This document shows, piece after piece, positions 1 to 8,355 of a stretch of 64,000 nucleotides of DNA. Every line of letters begins with the position of its first letter. Position 1 is the stretch's first letter. Source of the stretch: Kitasatospora sp. NBC_01250. Lineage in GTDB: Bacteria > Actinomycetota > Actinomycetes > Streptomycetales > Streptomycetaceae. Below the pieces are notes generated by a model. That model was not told the DNA's origin. It did no database searches and saw only the letters and a list, made by a program, of their open reading frames with translations. A program made the translations under genes and the position numbers. The stretch spans positions 4,898,001 through 4,962,000 of the forward strand of contig NZ_CP108476.1 of NCBI RefSeq assembly GCF_036226465.1, read 5' to 3'.

Positions 1-3000
1 AAGCCCGTCGACCCCCGGCTGCTCGCCCAGGCCCGCACCACCCGGGTCTTCCTGGCCGGCTCGGTGCTGCTCGGCGGCACCGGCGCGCTGCTGCTGCTCG
101 CCCAGGCCACGCTGATCGCCGAGATCATCGTCCGCTGCTTCCAACGCGGCCAGGGCCTGGGCCAGTTGGCCACCCCTCTGGTACTGCTGGCGGCCGTCGC
201 GGTGGGCCGGGCGCTGGTCGCCTGGCTCACCGAGCTGACCGCCCACCGCTCGGTGGCCCGGGTCAAGTCGCAGCTGCGCGGCCGGCTGCTGGAGCACGCC
301 ACCGCGCTCGGCCCCGGCTACCTGGCGGGCCGGCGCACCGGCGAGCTGACCACGCTCGCCACCCGGGGCGTCGACGCGCTGGACGACTACTTCGCCCGCT
401 ACCTGCCGCAGCTCGCGCTGGCCGTCGTGGTGCCGGTGGTGCTGCTGGCCCGGATCGCGGGCGCCGACTGGGAGAGCGCGGCGGTCATCGCCGGCACGCT
501 GCCGCTGATCCCGCTCTTCATGGTGCTGATCGGCTGGGCCACCAAGGACCGGATGGACCGCCAGTGGCGCGCGCTGGCCCGGCTCTCGCACCACTTCCTG
601 GACGTGGTCGGCGGACTGCCCACGCTCAAGGTCTTCAACCGGGCCAAGGCCCAGGCCGAGGCGATCCGGCGGGTCACCGACGAGTACCGCCGGGCCACCC
701 TGCGCACGCTGCGGATCGCCTTCGTCTCCTCCTTCGCGCTGGAGCTGCTGAGCACCATCTCGGTCGCCCTGGTCGCCGTCTCGATCGGCTTCCGGCTGGT
801 GGACGGCAGCCTCCCGCTGGAGACCGGGCTGCTGGTGCTGGTCCTGGCCCCCGAGGTCTACCTCCCGCTGCGCCAGGTCGGCGCGCTCTACCACTCCAGC
901 GCCGAGGGCCTGGCGGCGGCCGAGGAGGTCTTCGCCGTGCTGGAGACCCCGCTGCCCGCCGCCGGCACCGTCCCCGCCCCCGCGCTCGCGGGCGCCACCG
1001 TGACCCTGGGCCCGCTCACCGTCACCCACCCGGGCCGCACCGCCCCCGCGCTCGCCGGCACCCGCCTGGAGCTCGCCCCCGGCACCACCACCGCGCTCAC
1101 CGGGCCCAGCGGCGCGGGCAAGAGCACGCTGCTCGCCGTGCTGCTCGGTTTCGTCCGCCCCGACGCGGGCGGCGTCACGGTCACCGCCGCCGACGGGCGC
1201 GCCCACGACCTGGCGGAGCTGTCGCCCGAGTCCTGGCGCGCGCAGATCGCCTGGGTGCCGCAGCACCCGCACCTGTTCGCCGGCACGGTCGCCGACAACG
1301 TCCGCCTCGCCCGCCCGGACGCCCCCGAGGACGCGGTGCGGGCCGCGCTGGCCGCCGCGCACGCGCTGGACTTCGTGGAGCGGCTGCCCCAGGGCCTGCA
1401 CACCCCCCTCGGCGAGGGCGGCACCGGCCTGTCCGCCGGGCAGCGGCAGCGGCTCGCCCTGGCCCGCGCGCTGCTGACGGACCGTCCGCTGCTGCTGCTC
1501 GACGAGCCGACCGCCAACCTGGACGCGCAGAGCGAGGCGGCGATCGTGGCCGCCGTCCGGACGCTGGCCGAGGACCCGGCGCGCACCGTCCTGCTGGTGG
1601 CGCACCGGCCGGCGCTGCTCGCGGTGGCCGACCGGCGGGTGGCGCTGGCGGCTCCTGCGGCGGGGCCTGCCGCTGCTGGCGCTGCTTCGGCCGGCGTCTC
1701 CGCTCTTTCCGCACCTGCGACCCCGGTCGCCGCTGCCGCGCCTGCCGTTCCTGCCGCGCCTGTCCTCGTCCCCGCCACCGGCGCCCCGCTGCGCCGGGTC
1801 GCCGCGCTCTTCGCCGCCGCCGAGGCCGGCCGCCCGCGCCGCCGGTTCGCGCTCGCCGTGCTGCTCGGCAGCCTCGCGCTCGGCTGCGCCGTCGCGCTGC
1901 TCGCCACCTCCGGGTGGCTGATCTCCAAGGCCTCGCAACAGCCGCCCGTGCTCTACCTGATGATGGCCGTCACCTCGGTGCGCGCCTTCGGCGTCGGCCG
2001 CAGCTTCTTCCGCTACTGCGAGCGCCTGATCTCGCACGACGCGGTGCTGCGCACCCTGGGCAGTCTGCGGGTCACCGTCTACCGCCGCCTGGAGCGGCTG
2101 GCGCCCACCGCGCTGCCCGCCTTCCGGCGCGGCGACCTGCTGTCGCGGCTGGTCGCGGACGTCGACGCGGTGCAGGACTGGTACCTGCGCTGGCGGCTGC
2201 CCGCCGCCGTCGGGGTCACCGTCTCGCTGCTCGCCTCCGCGGGCCTGGCACTGCTGCTTCCCGGCGCCGGGCTGACGCTTGCGCTCGGCCTGCTGCTGGC
2301 GGGCCTGGCGCTGCCGCTGCTGACGGCCCGGACCTCCGGCCGTACCGAGCGTCAACAGGCTCCGGCTCGCGGCGAGTTGGCCGCTGCCGTGGTCGACACC
2401 TGCACCGGCGCCGCCGAGCTGACGGTGGCCGGTGCGCTGCCCGACCGGCTCGGCGCGGTGCGGGCCGTCGACGCCCGGCTGACCGCGCTCGCCGCCCGCT
2501 CGGCCGGCACCACCGCGCTCGGCGCCGGATTGATGGCGCTGCTCACCGGGCTCACCGTGGTCGGCTGCGCGGTGGTGGGCGTGCTCGGCGTGCGCTCCGG
2601 CAGCCTCTCGGGCCTCTGCCTCGCCGTCGTCATCCTCACCCCGCTCGCCGCCTTCGAAGCGGTGACCGGGCTGCCCGGCGCCGTCCAGGTGCGCGAACGC
2701 AGCCGGGCCGCGGCCGGCCGGCTCACCGAGGTCTTCGACACCCCGGACCCGGTGCGCGAGCCCGCCGACCCCGCGCCGCTGCCCGCCGACCCGTTCCCGC
2801 TCGCGGTGCGCGGCCTGCGGGCCCGCTGGCCCGGACAGGAGGCCCACGCCCTGGACGGCGTGGACCTGGACCTGGCCGCCGGGCGCCGGATCGCGGTGGT
2901 CGGCCCGTCGGGCTCGGGCAAGACCACGCTGGCGCAGGTGCTGCTGCGGCTGCTCGACCCGAGCGACGGTTCGGTGGTGCTCGGCGCCGGCTGTCCACAG

Positions 3001-3564
3001 GCTGTGGACAGCCGCGCGCTGGACGGCGACGCGGTGCGCACGGCGATCGGCCTCTGCGCCCAGGACGCGCACGTCTTCGACAGCTCGCTGCGCGAGAACC
3101 TGCGCCTGGCCCGGCCCGATGCCCTCGAATCCGACCTGCGTGCCGCCCTCGCCGCCGCCCGCCTGCTCGACTGGGTGGACACCCTCCCCGAGGGCCTGGA
3201 CACCATGGTCGGCGAACACGGCGCCCGCCTCTCCGGCGGCCAGCGCCAGCGCCTGGCCCTGGCCCGCGCCCTGCTCGCCGACTTCCCCCTGCTCATCCTC
3301 GACGAGCCCGCCGAACACCTCGACCTCCCGACGGCGGACGCCCTCACCGCCGACCTGCTGACCGCCACCTCAGGCCGCGCGACCCTCCTGATCACCCACC
3401 GCCTGGCCGGCCTGACGACGGCGGACGTGGACGAGATCGTGGTCCTGGACGCGGGCAGGGTCGTCGAGCGGGGGAACTGGACGGAGCTGGCGTCCCGCGA
3501 GGGCGGCCGACTACGCGCCCTGTGGGAGCTGGAGCGCGCGGCGGACGAGCTGGTGGGGGTGTAG
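1..3564 (+). CDS. cydCD: Fused thiol-reductant ABC exporter CydD-CydC (5' end outside window)
   Basis: Exports thiol reductants (cysteine/glutathione type) across the membrane and is needed for assembly of cytochrome bd oxidase; cydAB would be expected just upstream, outside the window. The frame is open from base 1 (K-P-V-D-P-R), which matches the usual second codon onward, so only the start codon is probably missing; 1187 residues are visible. Layout: membrane domain about 1-300, ATPase with Walker A GPSGAGKST near 368, signature LSAGQ near 477, Walker B LLLLDEPT near 498, an Ala/Pro-rich linker about 550-600, second membrane domain, then Walker A GPSGSGKTT near 968 and LSGGQ near 1077. Two half-transporters in one chain is the normal actinobacterial form (separate cydC and cydD in E. 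coli). Both ATPase sites look intact. Very sure of the family. Confidence 0.95.
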   Translation, partial: KPVDPRLLAQARTTRVFLAGSVLLGGTGALLLLAQATLIAEIIVRCFQRGQGLGQLATPLVLLAAVAVGRALVAWLTELTAHRSVARVKSQLRGRLLEHATALGPGYLAGRRTGELTTLATRGVDALDDYFARYLPQLALAVVVPVVLLARIAGADWESAAVIAGTLPLIPLFMVLIGWATKDRMDRQWRALARLSHHFLDVVGGLPTLKVFNRAKAQAEAIRRVTDEYRRATLRTLRIAFVSSFALELLSTISVALVAVSIGFRLVDGSLPLETGLLVLVLAPEVYLPLRQVGALYHSSAEGLAAAEEVFAVLETPLPAAGTVPAPALAGATVTLGPLTVTHPGRTAPALAGTRLELAPGTTTALTGPSGAGKSTLLAVLLGFVRPDAGGVTVTAADGRAHDLAELSPESWRAQIAWVPQHPHLFAGTVADNVRLARPDAPEDAVRAALAAAHALDFVERLPQGLHTPLGEGGTGLSAGQRQRLALARALLTDRPLLLLDEPTANLDAQSEAAIVAAVRTLAEDPARTVLLVAHRPALLAVADRRVALAAPAAGPAAAGAASAGVSALSAPATPVAAAAPAVPAAPVLVPATGAPLRRVAALFAAAEAGRPRRRFALAVLLGSLALGCAVALLATSGWLISKASQQPPVLYLMMAVTSVRAFGVGRSFFRYCERLISHDAVLRTLGSLRVTVYRRLERLAPTALPAFRRGDLLSRLVADVDAVQDWYLRWRLPAAVGVTVSLLASAGLALLLPGAGLTLALGLLLAGLALPLLTARTSGRTERQQAPARGELAAAVVDTCTGAAELTVAGALPDRLGAVRAVDARLTALAARSAGTTALGAGLMALLTGLTVVGCAVVGVLGVRSGSLSGLCLAVVILTPLAAFEAVTGLPGAVQVRERSRAAAGRLTEVFDTPDPVREPADPAPLPADPFPLAVRGLRARWPGQEAHALDGVDLDLAAGRRIAVVGPSGSGKTTLAQVLLRLLDPSDGSVVLGAGCPQAVDSRALDGDAVRTAIGLCAQDAHVFDSSLRENLRLARPDALESDLRAALAAARLLDWVDTLPEGLDTMVGEHGARLSGGQRQRLALARALLADFPLLILDEPAEHLDLPTADALTADLLTATSGRATLLITHRLAGLTTADVDEIVVLDAGRVVERGNWTELASREGGRLRALWELERAADELVGV

Positions 3565-3589
3565 GCCGGGGTGGCGAGTCAGGGCAGCG

Positions 3590-3771
3590 CTATGCCTGGT
3601 ACTCCCAAGGATTGAGCACGAGCGCACCGGTTCGGTGGAGGTGCTTGATGTTGCGGCTGACCACGGTCCAGCCGTTCGCGATGGCCGTCGCCGCGATCAG
3701 CGCGTCCGGCGGATCAATGCCTGCCCCGGCACTCGCTCAGCGATCACATTGGTATCGAGAAGGAAGATCAC
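3590..3771 (-). pseudogene. vapC-type PIN toxin remnant with internal deletion and frameshift
   Basis: Read on the minus strand, a GTG at 3771 overlaps the stop of the upstream partner gene (GTGA) and begins VIFLLDTNVIAE, the N-terminal strand of a PIN-domain RNase with its first catalytic Asp. After about 12 residues the frame changes and the remaining 50 or so codons read GIDPPDALIAATAIANG, then TVVSRNIKHLHRTGALVLNP, the C-terminal half of a VapC with its late acidic residue and TAT/SRN strand. About 70 residues in the middle are absent and the two pieces are out of frame. A full VapC has about 130 residues. The toxin should therefore be inactive. Its partner remains intact. Confidence 0.75.
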
Positions 3772-4043
3772 TCGTCGTCCGCCGCATCGTCGTATGACCG
3801 CGCCCCGAACTCCAACCCATCGAACGGCGTTGTCAGCAGGTGATCCAGAAACCCATCACTTCCGAGCGTCGCCCAGCGGTGCAGTATGGCCGGAAGGGCG
3901 TCGATATCAGTGTCGGCCAGTTCGGCATCGAAGTGTTCGACCTGATCCTTGGGCAACGAATCCCGGATCTCCCGGATCGTCCGCAGCGGATGAGGCTCCT
4001 CGGGCCGATGGGGCGAGCGTGGCAGATTCGGGGCGGTGCTCAT
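3768..4043 (-). CDS. DUF6247-like antitoxin partner
   Basis: A 91-residue acidic protein. The segment from about 21 to 60 (I-R-E-I-R-D-S-L-P ... H-F-D-A-E-L ... L-P-A-I-L-H-R-W) resembles the short helical DUF6247 family that in Streptomyces commonly precedes a PIN or RelE-type toxin. It ends 4 bp inside the start of the damaged vapC, the usual antitoxin-toxin spacing, so it was probably the antitoxin and autorepressor of that pair. No ribbon-helix-helix or AbrB motif is obvious, so the DNA-binding mode is unknown. Start is the ATG at 4043. The family call is by pattern only; coding status is likely given the coupling. Confidence 0.6.
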   Translation of the reverse strand: MSTAPNLPRSPHRPEEPHPLRTIREIRDSLPKDQVEHFDAELADTDIDALPAILHRWATLGSDGFLDHLLTTPFDGLEFGARSYDDAADDE

Positions 4044-4523
4044 GATCAGCTCCTCTGTCTCACGACCCGCAGGCCTGTACCTGAGGACAAGCCTAGGCCC
4101 GGACGCCCGTCGCTACCGGTGGCTGTGCGAGAACTCCTGTCCGGCCGCCCCGCTGGCCTGCGCCCGGGTCCGGCGCTGCGGGTCCAGATCGGCCTGGACC
4201 CGGCGCGAGGTTCAGGCTGTGCCCGGGGATGCCCTGGACCATTTCCATGGGGGCGACGGGCGGGTGCTGACCTTCGTCGCCCACAAGCGCCTCACCCGAA
4301 TGGCCGAGGGCGCGCGAACCCGAGCTTCGGGCGTCGGGATTCGAGCGTTCTCTCTGAGGAACGGTGGGGAACCAGATCCCGCCCACCCACCCAATGGCCT
4401 TGCCGGTCAATGAATATGACTTATCGTCATAACTTGACGGCGCTCGGCAATTACGGTGTACGGTTCGCGCAAATAAACAACCCCCGCCGGTGCTGACAAC
4501 ACCGAACGGGGGTCTGACCAACA
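4044..4523. other. 480-bp gene-less stretch with promoter and operator-like palindrome
   Basis: No convincing gene was found here; open frames on both strands lack family resemblance. Near its right end lie a 6-bp palindrome (TATGAC at 4415-4420, GTCATA at 4426-4431), a TTGACG at 4434-4439 and a TACGGT at 4459-4464 (19-bp spacing), together a plausible promoter for the gene beginning at 4524. A short hairpin of ACCCCCG/CGGGGGT type follows at about 4480-4513 in the presumed leader. Confidence 0.4.
4415..4464 (+). promoter_or_regulatory. Candidate promoter with overlapping operator palindrome
   Basis: TATGAC-ttatc-GTCATA (4415-4431) is a perfect 6-bp inverted repeat directly upstream of a TTGACG hexamer (4434-4439) and a TACGGT hexamer (4459-4464). 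The arrangement suits a regulated vegetative promoter for the winged-helix gene at 4524. No start-site data; inferred from sequence alone. Confidence 0.35.
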
Positions 4524-5324
4524 TTGATCGAGATCGAGGTCGATCCAGTGGCTGCCTGCCACCCTACCGCTGCGCCCGGCTACGGCAAGCGTTCCGCGCC
4601 GTCCCAAAGTCCGCGCACCCAGAGTGACTTCTCCCACCTTCCCGAACGCGAGGCCTATCTCGCCGCCTACATCGACCGTCTGCCCGACGGCGCGGCGATC
4701 GACACCAAGACCCTCGCCCGCGAGCAACCCCGCTACGGCCAGCAGGCCGTCCGCTCCGCCCTGCGCAAACTCGCCGACCTCGGCCACCTCCTGCGCATCC
4801 GCGAACGCGCCGGCGAGGGCCTCACCCGCTGGGTCTCCCGCACCTACTTCTCCCGCACCGCCCGCCCGGTGGTGTGGTGGCAACGCTTCCTCGCCGACCG
4901 CCGCACCAGCGGTAGCGCGGACACCACCCCCGCGCCCCCTGCGCACTCCATCGCCTACCGCGCCCTCGCCTCCCTCGGCGCGGCGGACAAGCGGATGATG
5001 CTCTCCGCCAACGAGTGCGAGGAGTTGGAGCCCCTGGCGGCCGCGTGGTTCGCCCGCAACGTGACGGTCGAACAGTTCCGCTACGCGATGACGAACGGCC
5101 TCCCCACCACCATCCAGTGCGCCGGAGCCTTCACCCGCAAGCGATTGATCGACCGCATCCCCCCAGAGCCGGAGCCTATGCCGGAATGCCCGACCTGCCG
5201 AATGTCGCACAGCGGCAGATGCAGCGTCCAAGAACCAAACGGAACCCCCACCACACGCATCCGCGCCTGGGCGGACCTGTCCCGCACCCTCATCCGCGAA
5301 ACGAAACAACGGACAAAGCGATAG
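4524..5324 (+). CDS. Winged-helix (MarR-like) DNA-binding protein
   Basis: A 266-residue protein of a family common in streptomycetes and often labelled helix-turn-helix or MarR family. Residues about 35-115 start with S-H-L-P-E-R-E-A-Y-L and contain a winged-helix pattern (T-K-T-L-A-R ... Q-Q-A-V-R-S-A-L-R-K-L-A-D-L-G-H-L) ending in R-T-Y-F-S-R-T-A. The second half carries the family signature N-G-L-P-T-T-I ... A-F-T-R-K-R-L-I-D-R-I-P-P-E-P and a C-x-x-C pair (C-P-T-C). The chosen start is a TTG with GGGGG about 10 bp upstream; a GTG at 4548 is the alternative. Target genes are unknown. It sits alone in an accessory block of lower GC than its surroundings. Confidence 0.7.
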   Translation: MIEIEVDPVAACHPTAAPGYGKRSAPSQSPRTQSDFSHLPEREAYLAAYIDRLPDGAAIDTKTLAREQPRYGQQAVRSALRKLADLGHLLRIRERAGEGLTRWVSRTYFSRTARPVVWWQRFLADRRTSGSADTTPAPPAHSIAYRALASLGAADKRMMLSANECEELEPLAAAWFARNVTVEQFRYAMTNGLPTTIQCAGAFTRKRLIDRIPPEPEPMPECPTCRMSHSGRCSVQEPNGTPTTRIRAWADLSRTLIRETKQRTKR

Positions 5325-5535
5325 CCACTCGGCCTCGGGAATGCACTCGCTCCAACTCGATCGTGCAGCTTCACTCCCAGCCACGCCGACTGGGGAGGTC
5401 CCCGGTCGCCTACGTGCGGGAGCGCACGGGTGGCGAACTGCGACACCACCGCACACCATCGCGCTCTTGACTGCACTGTCCGCCTGAGTGAAGGTCATGC
5501 AAGCTCGCGCAACTCACTTGACGTGGGAGATCATC

Positions 5536-5790
5536 ATGAAGCTACGGTTCATCGGTATCGACCCTGAGACCAACGGCTATGGATCGCCGACCGTTTGGGT
5601 AGACGAAGACACCAGAGAGCTGGTCATCCAAGGTTGGGTCGCAAGCCAGGAGCTTCGGCGCCAGGTCACTGCGACACCGGCCCCTGGCCACGTTGCAGGA
5701 ATCCCGGATGGCGAGGAGCTCGTCAGGATTCCGGCCCGCATGGTGCCGGCACTACGGAAGGCGTGTGATGTCGCAGAGCGACTGGATTGA
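5536..5790 (+). CDS. Small conserved protein upstream of DUF6879 gene
   Basis: An 84-residue protein beginning MKLRFIGIDPETNGYGSPTV. The ATG at 5536 follows GTGGGAGA at suitable distance, which decides the start over a longer in-frame form from 5488. The pattern (I-G-x-D-P-x-T-x-x-x-x-S-P-T-V-W-V-D ... V-I-Q-G-W ... I-P-x-x-E-x-x-V-R-I-P) is one I associate with small actinobacterial proteins encoded next to DUF6879 and XRE-DUF5753 regulators. It overlaps the next gene by 23 bp, so the two are probably cotranslated. No catalytic motif is visible; likely a regulatory accessory protein. Confidence 0.7.
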   Translation: MKLRFIGIDPETNGYGSPTVWVDEDTRELVIQGWVASQELRRQVTATPAPGHVAGIPDGEELVRIPARMVPALRKACDVAERLD

Positions 5791-6295
5791 ACCGTTCCGC
5801 GCAGCTCGCGTCTCGGCGGTCCACTTGGAGATGCGCGACCATTACGCGGTCGGCAACGAGTCCGGGCCGTTCGACACGTGGCGGGAGACCGGGGAAGCGG
5901 ATGTCGACCCTGACTCGGACATGTGGCGGCCCTGGACCAGCGTCGTCCGCGATCTGGTCGCCCGTGGCGTCGTCATGCGTCGGGCACGTATCGTCTCAGA
6001 GCCAGTCACGGAGTACATCCGTTACGAGCACGCAGGTACGAGCGTGAACCTTGCTGTGGGCGAGCAGGTCCGCTGGCTACCGCGTTCGCGCGCCTCCGAT
6101 ATCGCACTACCCGGCAACGACTTTTGGTTGTTCGATGGCTCCATGGTCGTCTTCAATCACTTCACCGGAGACGGCGAATGGTCCAGCCATGGCACCGAGA
6201 CTCGCACCGAACAAGCGGTGATCAAGCTTTGCCAGGAAGCATTTGAGGTTGTGTGGCAGCGTGCGATCCCGCACCAGGACTACGACATTCGCTGA
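5768..6295 (+). CDS. DUF6879 family protein
   Basis: A 175-residue protein (ATG at 5768, overlapping the preceding gene). It shows the DUF6879 outline: an N-terminal A-x-H-L-E-M-R-D-x-Y segment, W-R-P-W-T-S-V-V-R-D-L-V-A-R-G-V-x-M-R-R-A-R-I-V-S-E-P, then Y-I-R-Y-E-H, a R-W-L-P-R stretch, and D-F-W-L-F-D-G before the acidic C-terminal half. In streptomycetes such proteins sit beside XRE-DUF5753 regulators and are thought to act as their partners, like the DUF397 and WhiJ-type systems that affect development. The XRE gene follows after 27 bp, supporting a single regulatory unit. No enzymatic role is evident. Confidence 0.75.
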   Translation: MSQSDWIEPFRAARVSAVHLEMRDHYAVGNESGPFDTWRETGEADVDPDSDMWRPWTSVVRDLVARGVVMRRARIVSEPVTEYIRYEHAGTSVNLAVGEQVRWLPRSRASDIALPGNDFWLFDGSMVVFNHFTGDGEWSSHGTETRTEQAVIKLCQEAFEVVWQRAIPHQDYDIR

Positions 6296-6322
6296 CCAAA
6301 TATCTCCCAGTGACCGCAGATC

Positions 6323-7174
6323 ATGGCTCAGTCTCCATCTTCCAGTGCTCAGGCGGCCCGTAAGCGTGTGGCAGGAAAGCTTCGTGATCTTGTCCTCGAT
6401 GCGGGAATCACAAGTCAGGAGCTGTCCGAGCGATGTGGCTGGAGCCCGTCGAAGACATCGCGGCTGCAGCACGCGTTGGCGGCTCCATCCGATTCTGATA
6501 TCCGTGCCTGGTGCGTTGCGTGCGGGGTCCCTGATGATGCAGAGGACCTGATCGCCGCGAACCGACAGGCCGATCAGCTCTATACCGAGTGGCGCAAACT
6601 GAACCGCAGCGGTCTCCTGCTCAAGCAGCAGGACATCCTGTCGCTCGTGGAGAGGGCGCACGTACAGCGCGTGTACTGCTCGAACGTGATCCCTGGCTTC
6701 CTTCAAACGGCGGAGTACGCAACCGCCTTGCTCTCGGCGATCACTTGCTTCCAAGGGACTCCGGACGATGTCGAGGAGTCTGTGCGGGAGCGTCTGAAGC
6801 GCCGGCGGGCGCTCTATTCCGGGGGGCGCAGGTTCGTTGTGCTGTTGGAAGAGTCTGTTCTCCGGTACCGGATCGGTGGAGTCGATGTGATGAGAGGCCA
6901 ACTCGGCTGCCTTCTGGAGGTGATCGGTCTCCCCTCCGTGGCGCTTGGCGTCATTCCGTTCACCGCTGACCGGCTCGCCATGTGGCCGCTGGAAGCCATG
7001 TACATCTTCGACGACGAGCGTGTGAGCATTGAATCATTGTCTGCCGAGATCAGCATTACGGTTCCGACGGAAATCCGCCTCTATCAGCGTGCATTCATCG
7101 AGTTGGGCCACATGGCGGTCTACGGACAAACGGCAAGAGCATTGATCCAGGCCGCGATTCACGCCCTCGGGTGA
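6323..7174 (+). CDS. XRE-type regulator with DUF5753 domain
   Basis: 283 residues. Residues about 12-75 form the helix-turn-helix (V-A-G-K-L-R-D-L ... G-I-T-S-Q-E-L-S-E-R-C-G-W-S-P-S-K-T-S-R-L). From about 95 onward lies the DUF5753 (Scr1-type) region, with S-N-V-I-P-G-F-L-Q-T-A-E-Y-A, the R-Q/R-R-x-A-L-Y element (K-R-R-R-A-L-Y) and a later E-x-x-L-R-Y pattern (E-E-S-V-L-R-Y-R-I-G-G). This is the large streptomycete family whose genes are found next to DUF397 or DUF6879 proteins; WhiJ is a studied example. Together with the two small genes before it, it probably forms a self-contained regulator-partner unit. Domains look complete. Confidence 0.85.
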   Translation: MAQSPSSSAQAARKRVAGKLRDLVLDAGITSQELSERCGWSPSKTSRLQHALAAPSDSDIRAWCVACGVPDDAEDLIAANRQADQLYTEWRKLNRSGLLLKQQDILSLVERAHVQRVYCSNVIPGFLQTAEYATALLSAITCFQGTPDDVEESVRERLKRRRALYSGGRRFVVLLEESVLRYRIGGVDVMRGQLGCLLEVIGLPSVALGVIPFTADRLAMWPLEAMYIFDDERVSIESLSAEISITVPTEIRLYQRAFIELGHMAVYGQTARALIQAAIHALG

Positions 7175-7195
7175 CGCGCGCGCAAGAACACGCAA

Positions 7196-7231
7196 GACGG
7201 TAGAGGTTCGTTGCACGCCGTCCCTACCGTC
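7196..7231. promoter_or_regulatory. Inverted repeat upstream of zinc-ribbon/terpene-synthase-like unit
   Basis: GACGGTAG (7196-7203) and CTACCGTC (7224-7231) are perfect 8-bp inverted copies 20 bp apart, ending 6 bp before the ATG at 7238. The position suits an operator or leader hairpin controlling the coupled genes that follow. The XRE protein encoded just upstream is an obvious candidate binder, but that is inference. Confidence 0.4.
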
Positions 7232-7237
7232 CTTGTC

Positions 7238-7465
7238 ATGGCAGATCTTGCGGAGTCCGTGCCACAGCCCCTCGTTAAGCTGCCGTCCGTGGACGATGTC
7301 CTGACTGACACTCAGCAGCATTGCGCCGACTGCGGATTATCGAACGCTCCACACCGTGGGGAGGTCCGGACGTCCAGGGTGGCCGACGGCGTGGTGCGGG
7401 ACGAGCGCGTCCGCCGCTGCACTGCGTGCCACTGCAAGAAGCGGCGCGCGGGGGCGGTGGCCTGA
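7238..7465 (+). CDS. Small zinc-ribbon protein
   Basis: A 75-residue protein with two C-x-x-C pairs (C-A-D-C-G near residue 30 and C-T-A-C-H-C-K-K-R-R near the C-terminus), the spacing of a small zinc ribbon, followed by a basic tail. The ATG at 7238 is preferred over an upstream in-frame TTG at 7211. Its TGA stop overlaps the ATG of the terpene-synthase-like gene (TGATG), so translation of the two is likely coupled. Function unknown; nucleic-acid or protein binding is the usual role of such ribbons. Confidence 0.6.
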   Translation: MADLAESVPQPLVKLPSVDDVLTDTQQHCADCGLSNAPHRGEVRTSRVADGVVRDERVRRCTACHCKKRRAGAVA

Positions 7466-8355
7466 TGGGGACCGATGCCCGCCACACCGACCTCTACGTC
7501 TCAGCCGCCACCTTCCTCACCCAGTACGGTCTCCATCCCGACCCGGCGGGCTACCTCGCGCACGGGTACGTGGATCTCTGTCTGGCCGGGTGGCCGACCG
7601 CGTGCGGCGCCGAACTGGATCTCGCTACCCGTTGGGCGTTGTGGACGTGGATCGTCGACGACGTGTTCGACGCGGAGCTGCTGGGCGAATCCCCGCAGGT
7701 GGTGGGTGAGTTCACGCTCACCCTGCTCCTGGTTGCCGGTGGCAGTGCCCGGCCCGCGCCGGGCGATCACCCCGCCGTGCGCGCCCTCGCGGATCTGGCG
7801 GCGGACACCCGGGCGATGATGCCTGCCCTCTGGTGGCAGCGGTATCTGACGCACCTGGAGGAGTGGGTCCATGCCGCCTCCGCCAAGCTGCTCGACTTCG
7901 TCCAGCCGCACCGCACGCCAACTCTCCGCCAGTACCTGACGATCCGGCCGACCGACGGCGGGATGCTGCTCGCCGCCATGTGGTGCGAACTCGCCGGGCG
8001 GTGTGTCACGCCCGACTGGAACGACGCCCTGGTGCAGTCCCTGCTGCACAGCTTCTCGACCATCGGGTGCCTGGCCAACGGCCTCGCCGCCGACGCCGCC
8101 GACACCTTCACCGCCGTCGACGCCCTACGCGCCAGCCACCCACTGCCCCCGCCCCAGGCCCACGCGCACGTACGGGCGCTGCTCGACGCCGAGGAGCGCC
8201 GCTTCTGGTGGCTCTGCACAGCCGTCCGCGACGACGAACTCGCCACTGCCACGCGCCAGTTCGCCCGCGCCCTCGAGCGCTTCCGCCACGCCCTCACCAC
8301 CTGGACCACCACCAGCACCCGCTACGCCCTCGCCGTTCCACAGGCCCCGCGATGA
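7465..8355 (+). CDS. Class I terpene-synthase-like protein, second metal motif degenerate
   Basis: 296 residues, all-helical. The W-A-L-W-T-W-I-V-D-D-V-F-D stretch (DDVFD at 65-69) matches the first Mg2+-binding motif (DDxxD) of bacterial class I terpene synthases, and about 95 residues further G-M-L-L-A-A-M-W-C-E resembles the helix G region. The second metal motif, normally N-D-x-x-S-x-x-x-E, appears at 205-213 as N-G-L-A-A-D-A-A-D: the Asn and a final acidic residue remain but the Asp after Asn and the Ser do not. The chain is also shorter than typical cyclases (about 330-360). It may be an altered cyclase or a non-catalytic relative. It is coupled at both ends to small genes by stop/start overlaps. 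Confidence 0.7.
   Translation: MGTDARHTDLYVSAATFLTQYGLHPDPAGYLAHGYVDLCLAGWPTACGAELDLATRWALWTWIVDDVFDAELLGESPQVVGEFTLTLLLVAGGSARPAPGDHPAVRALADLAADTRAMMPALWWQRYLTHLEEWVHAASAKLLDFVQPHRTPTLRQYLTIRPTDGGMLLAAMWCELAGRCVTPDWNDALVQSLLHSFSTIGCLANGLAADAADTFTAVDALRASHPLPPPQAHAHVRALLDAEERRFWWLCTAVRDDELATATRQFARALERFRHALTTWTTTSTRYALAVPQAPR

Noticed and set aside
564..3797. Very long open frame on the plus strand inside cydCD in a second frame
   Set aside because: Arg/Pro/Ala/Gly-rich translation typical of the shifted frame of a GC-rich gene; the CydCD frame has clear ATPase motifs.
4093..4524. Minus-strand open frame of 143 codons in the gap after the DUF6247-like gene
   Set aside because: No motif, poor composition, and it would occupy the promoter region of the winged-helix gene.
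7465..8355. Terpene biosynthetic gene cluster
   Set aside because: Only a cyclase-like gene with a degenerate metal motif; no P450, methyltransferase or prenyl-diphosphate synthase nearby.
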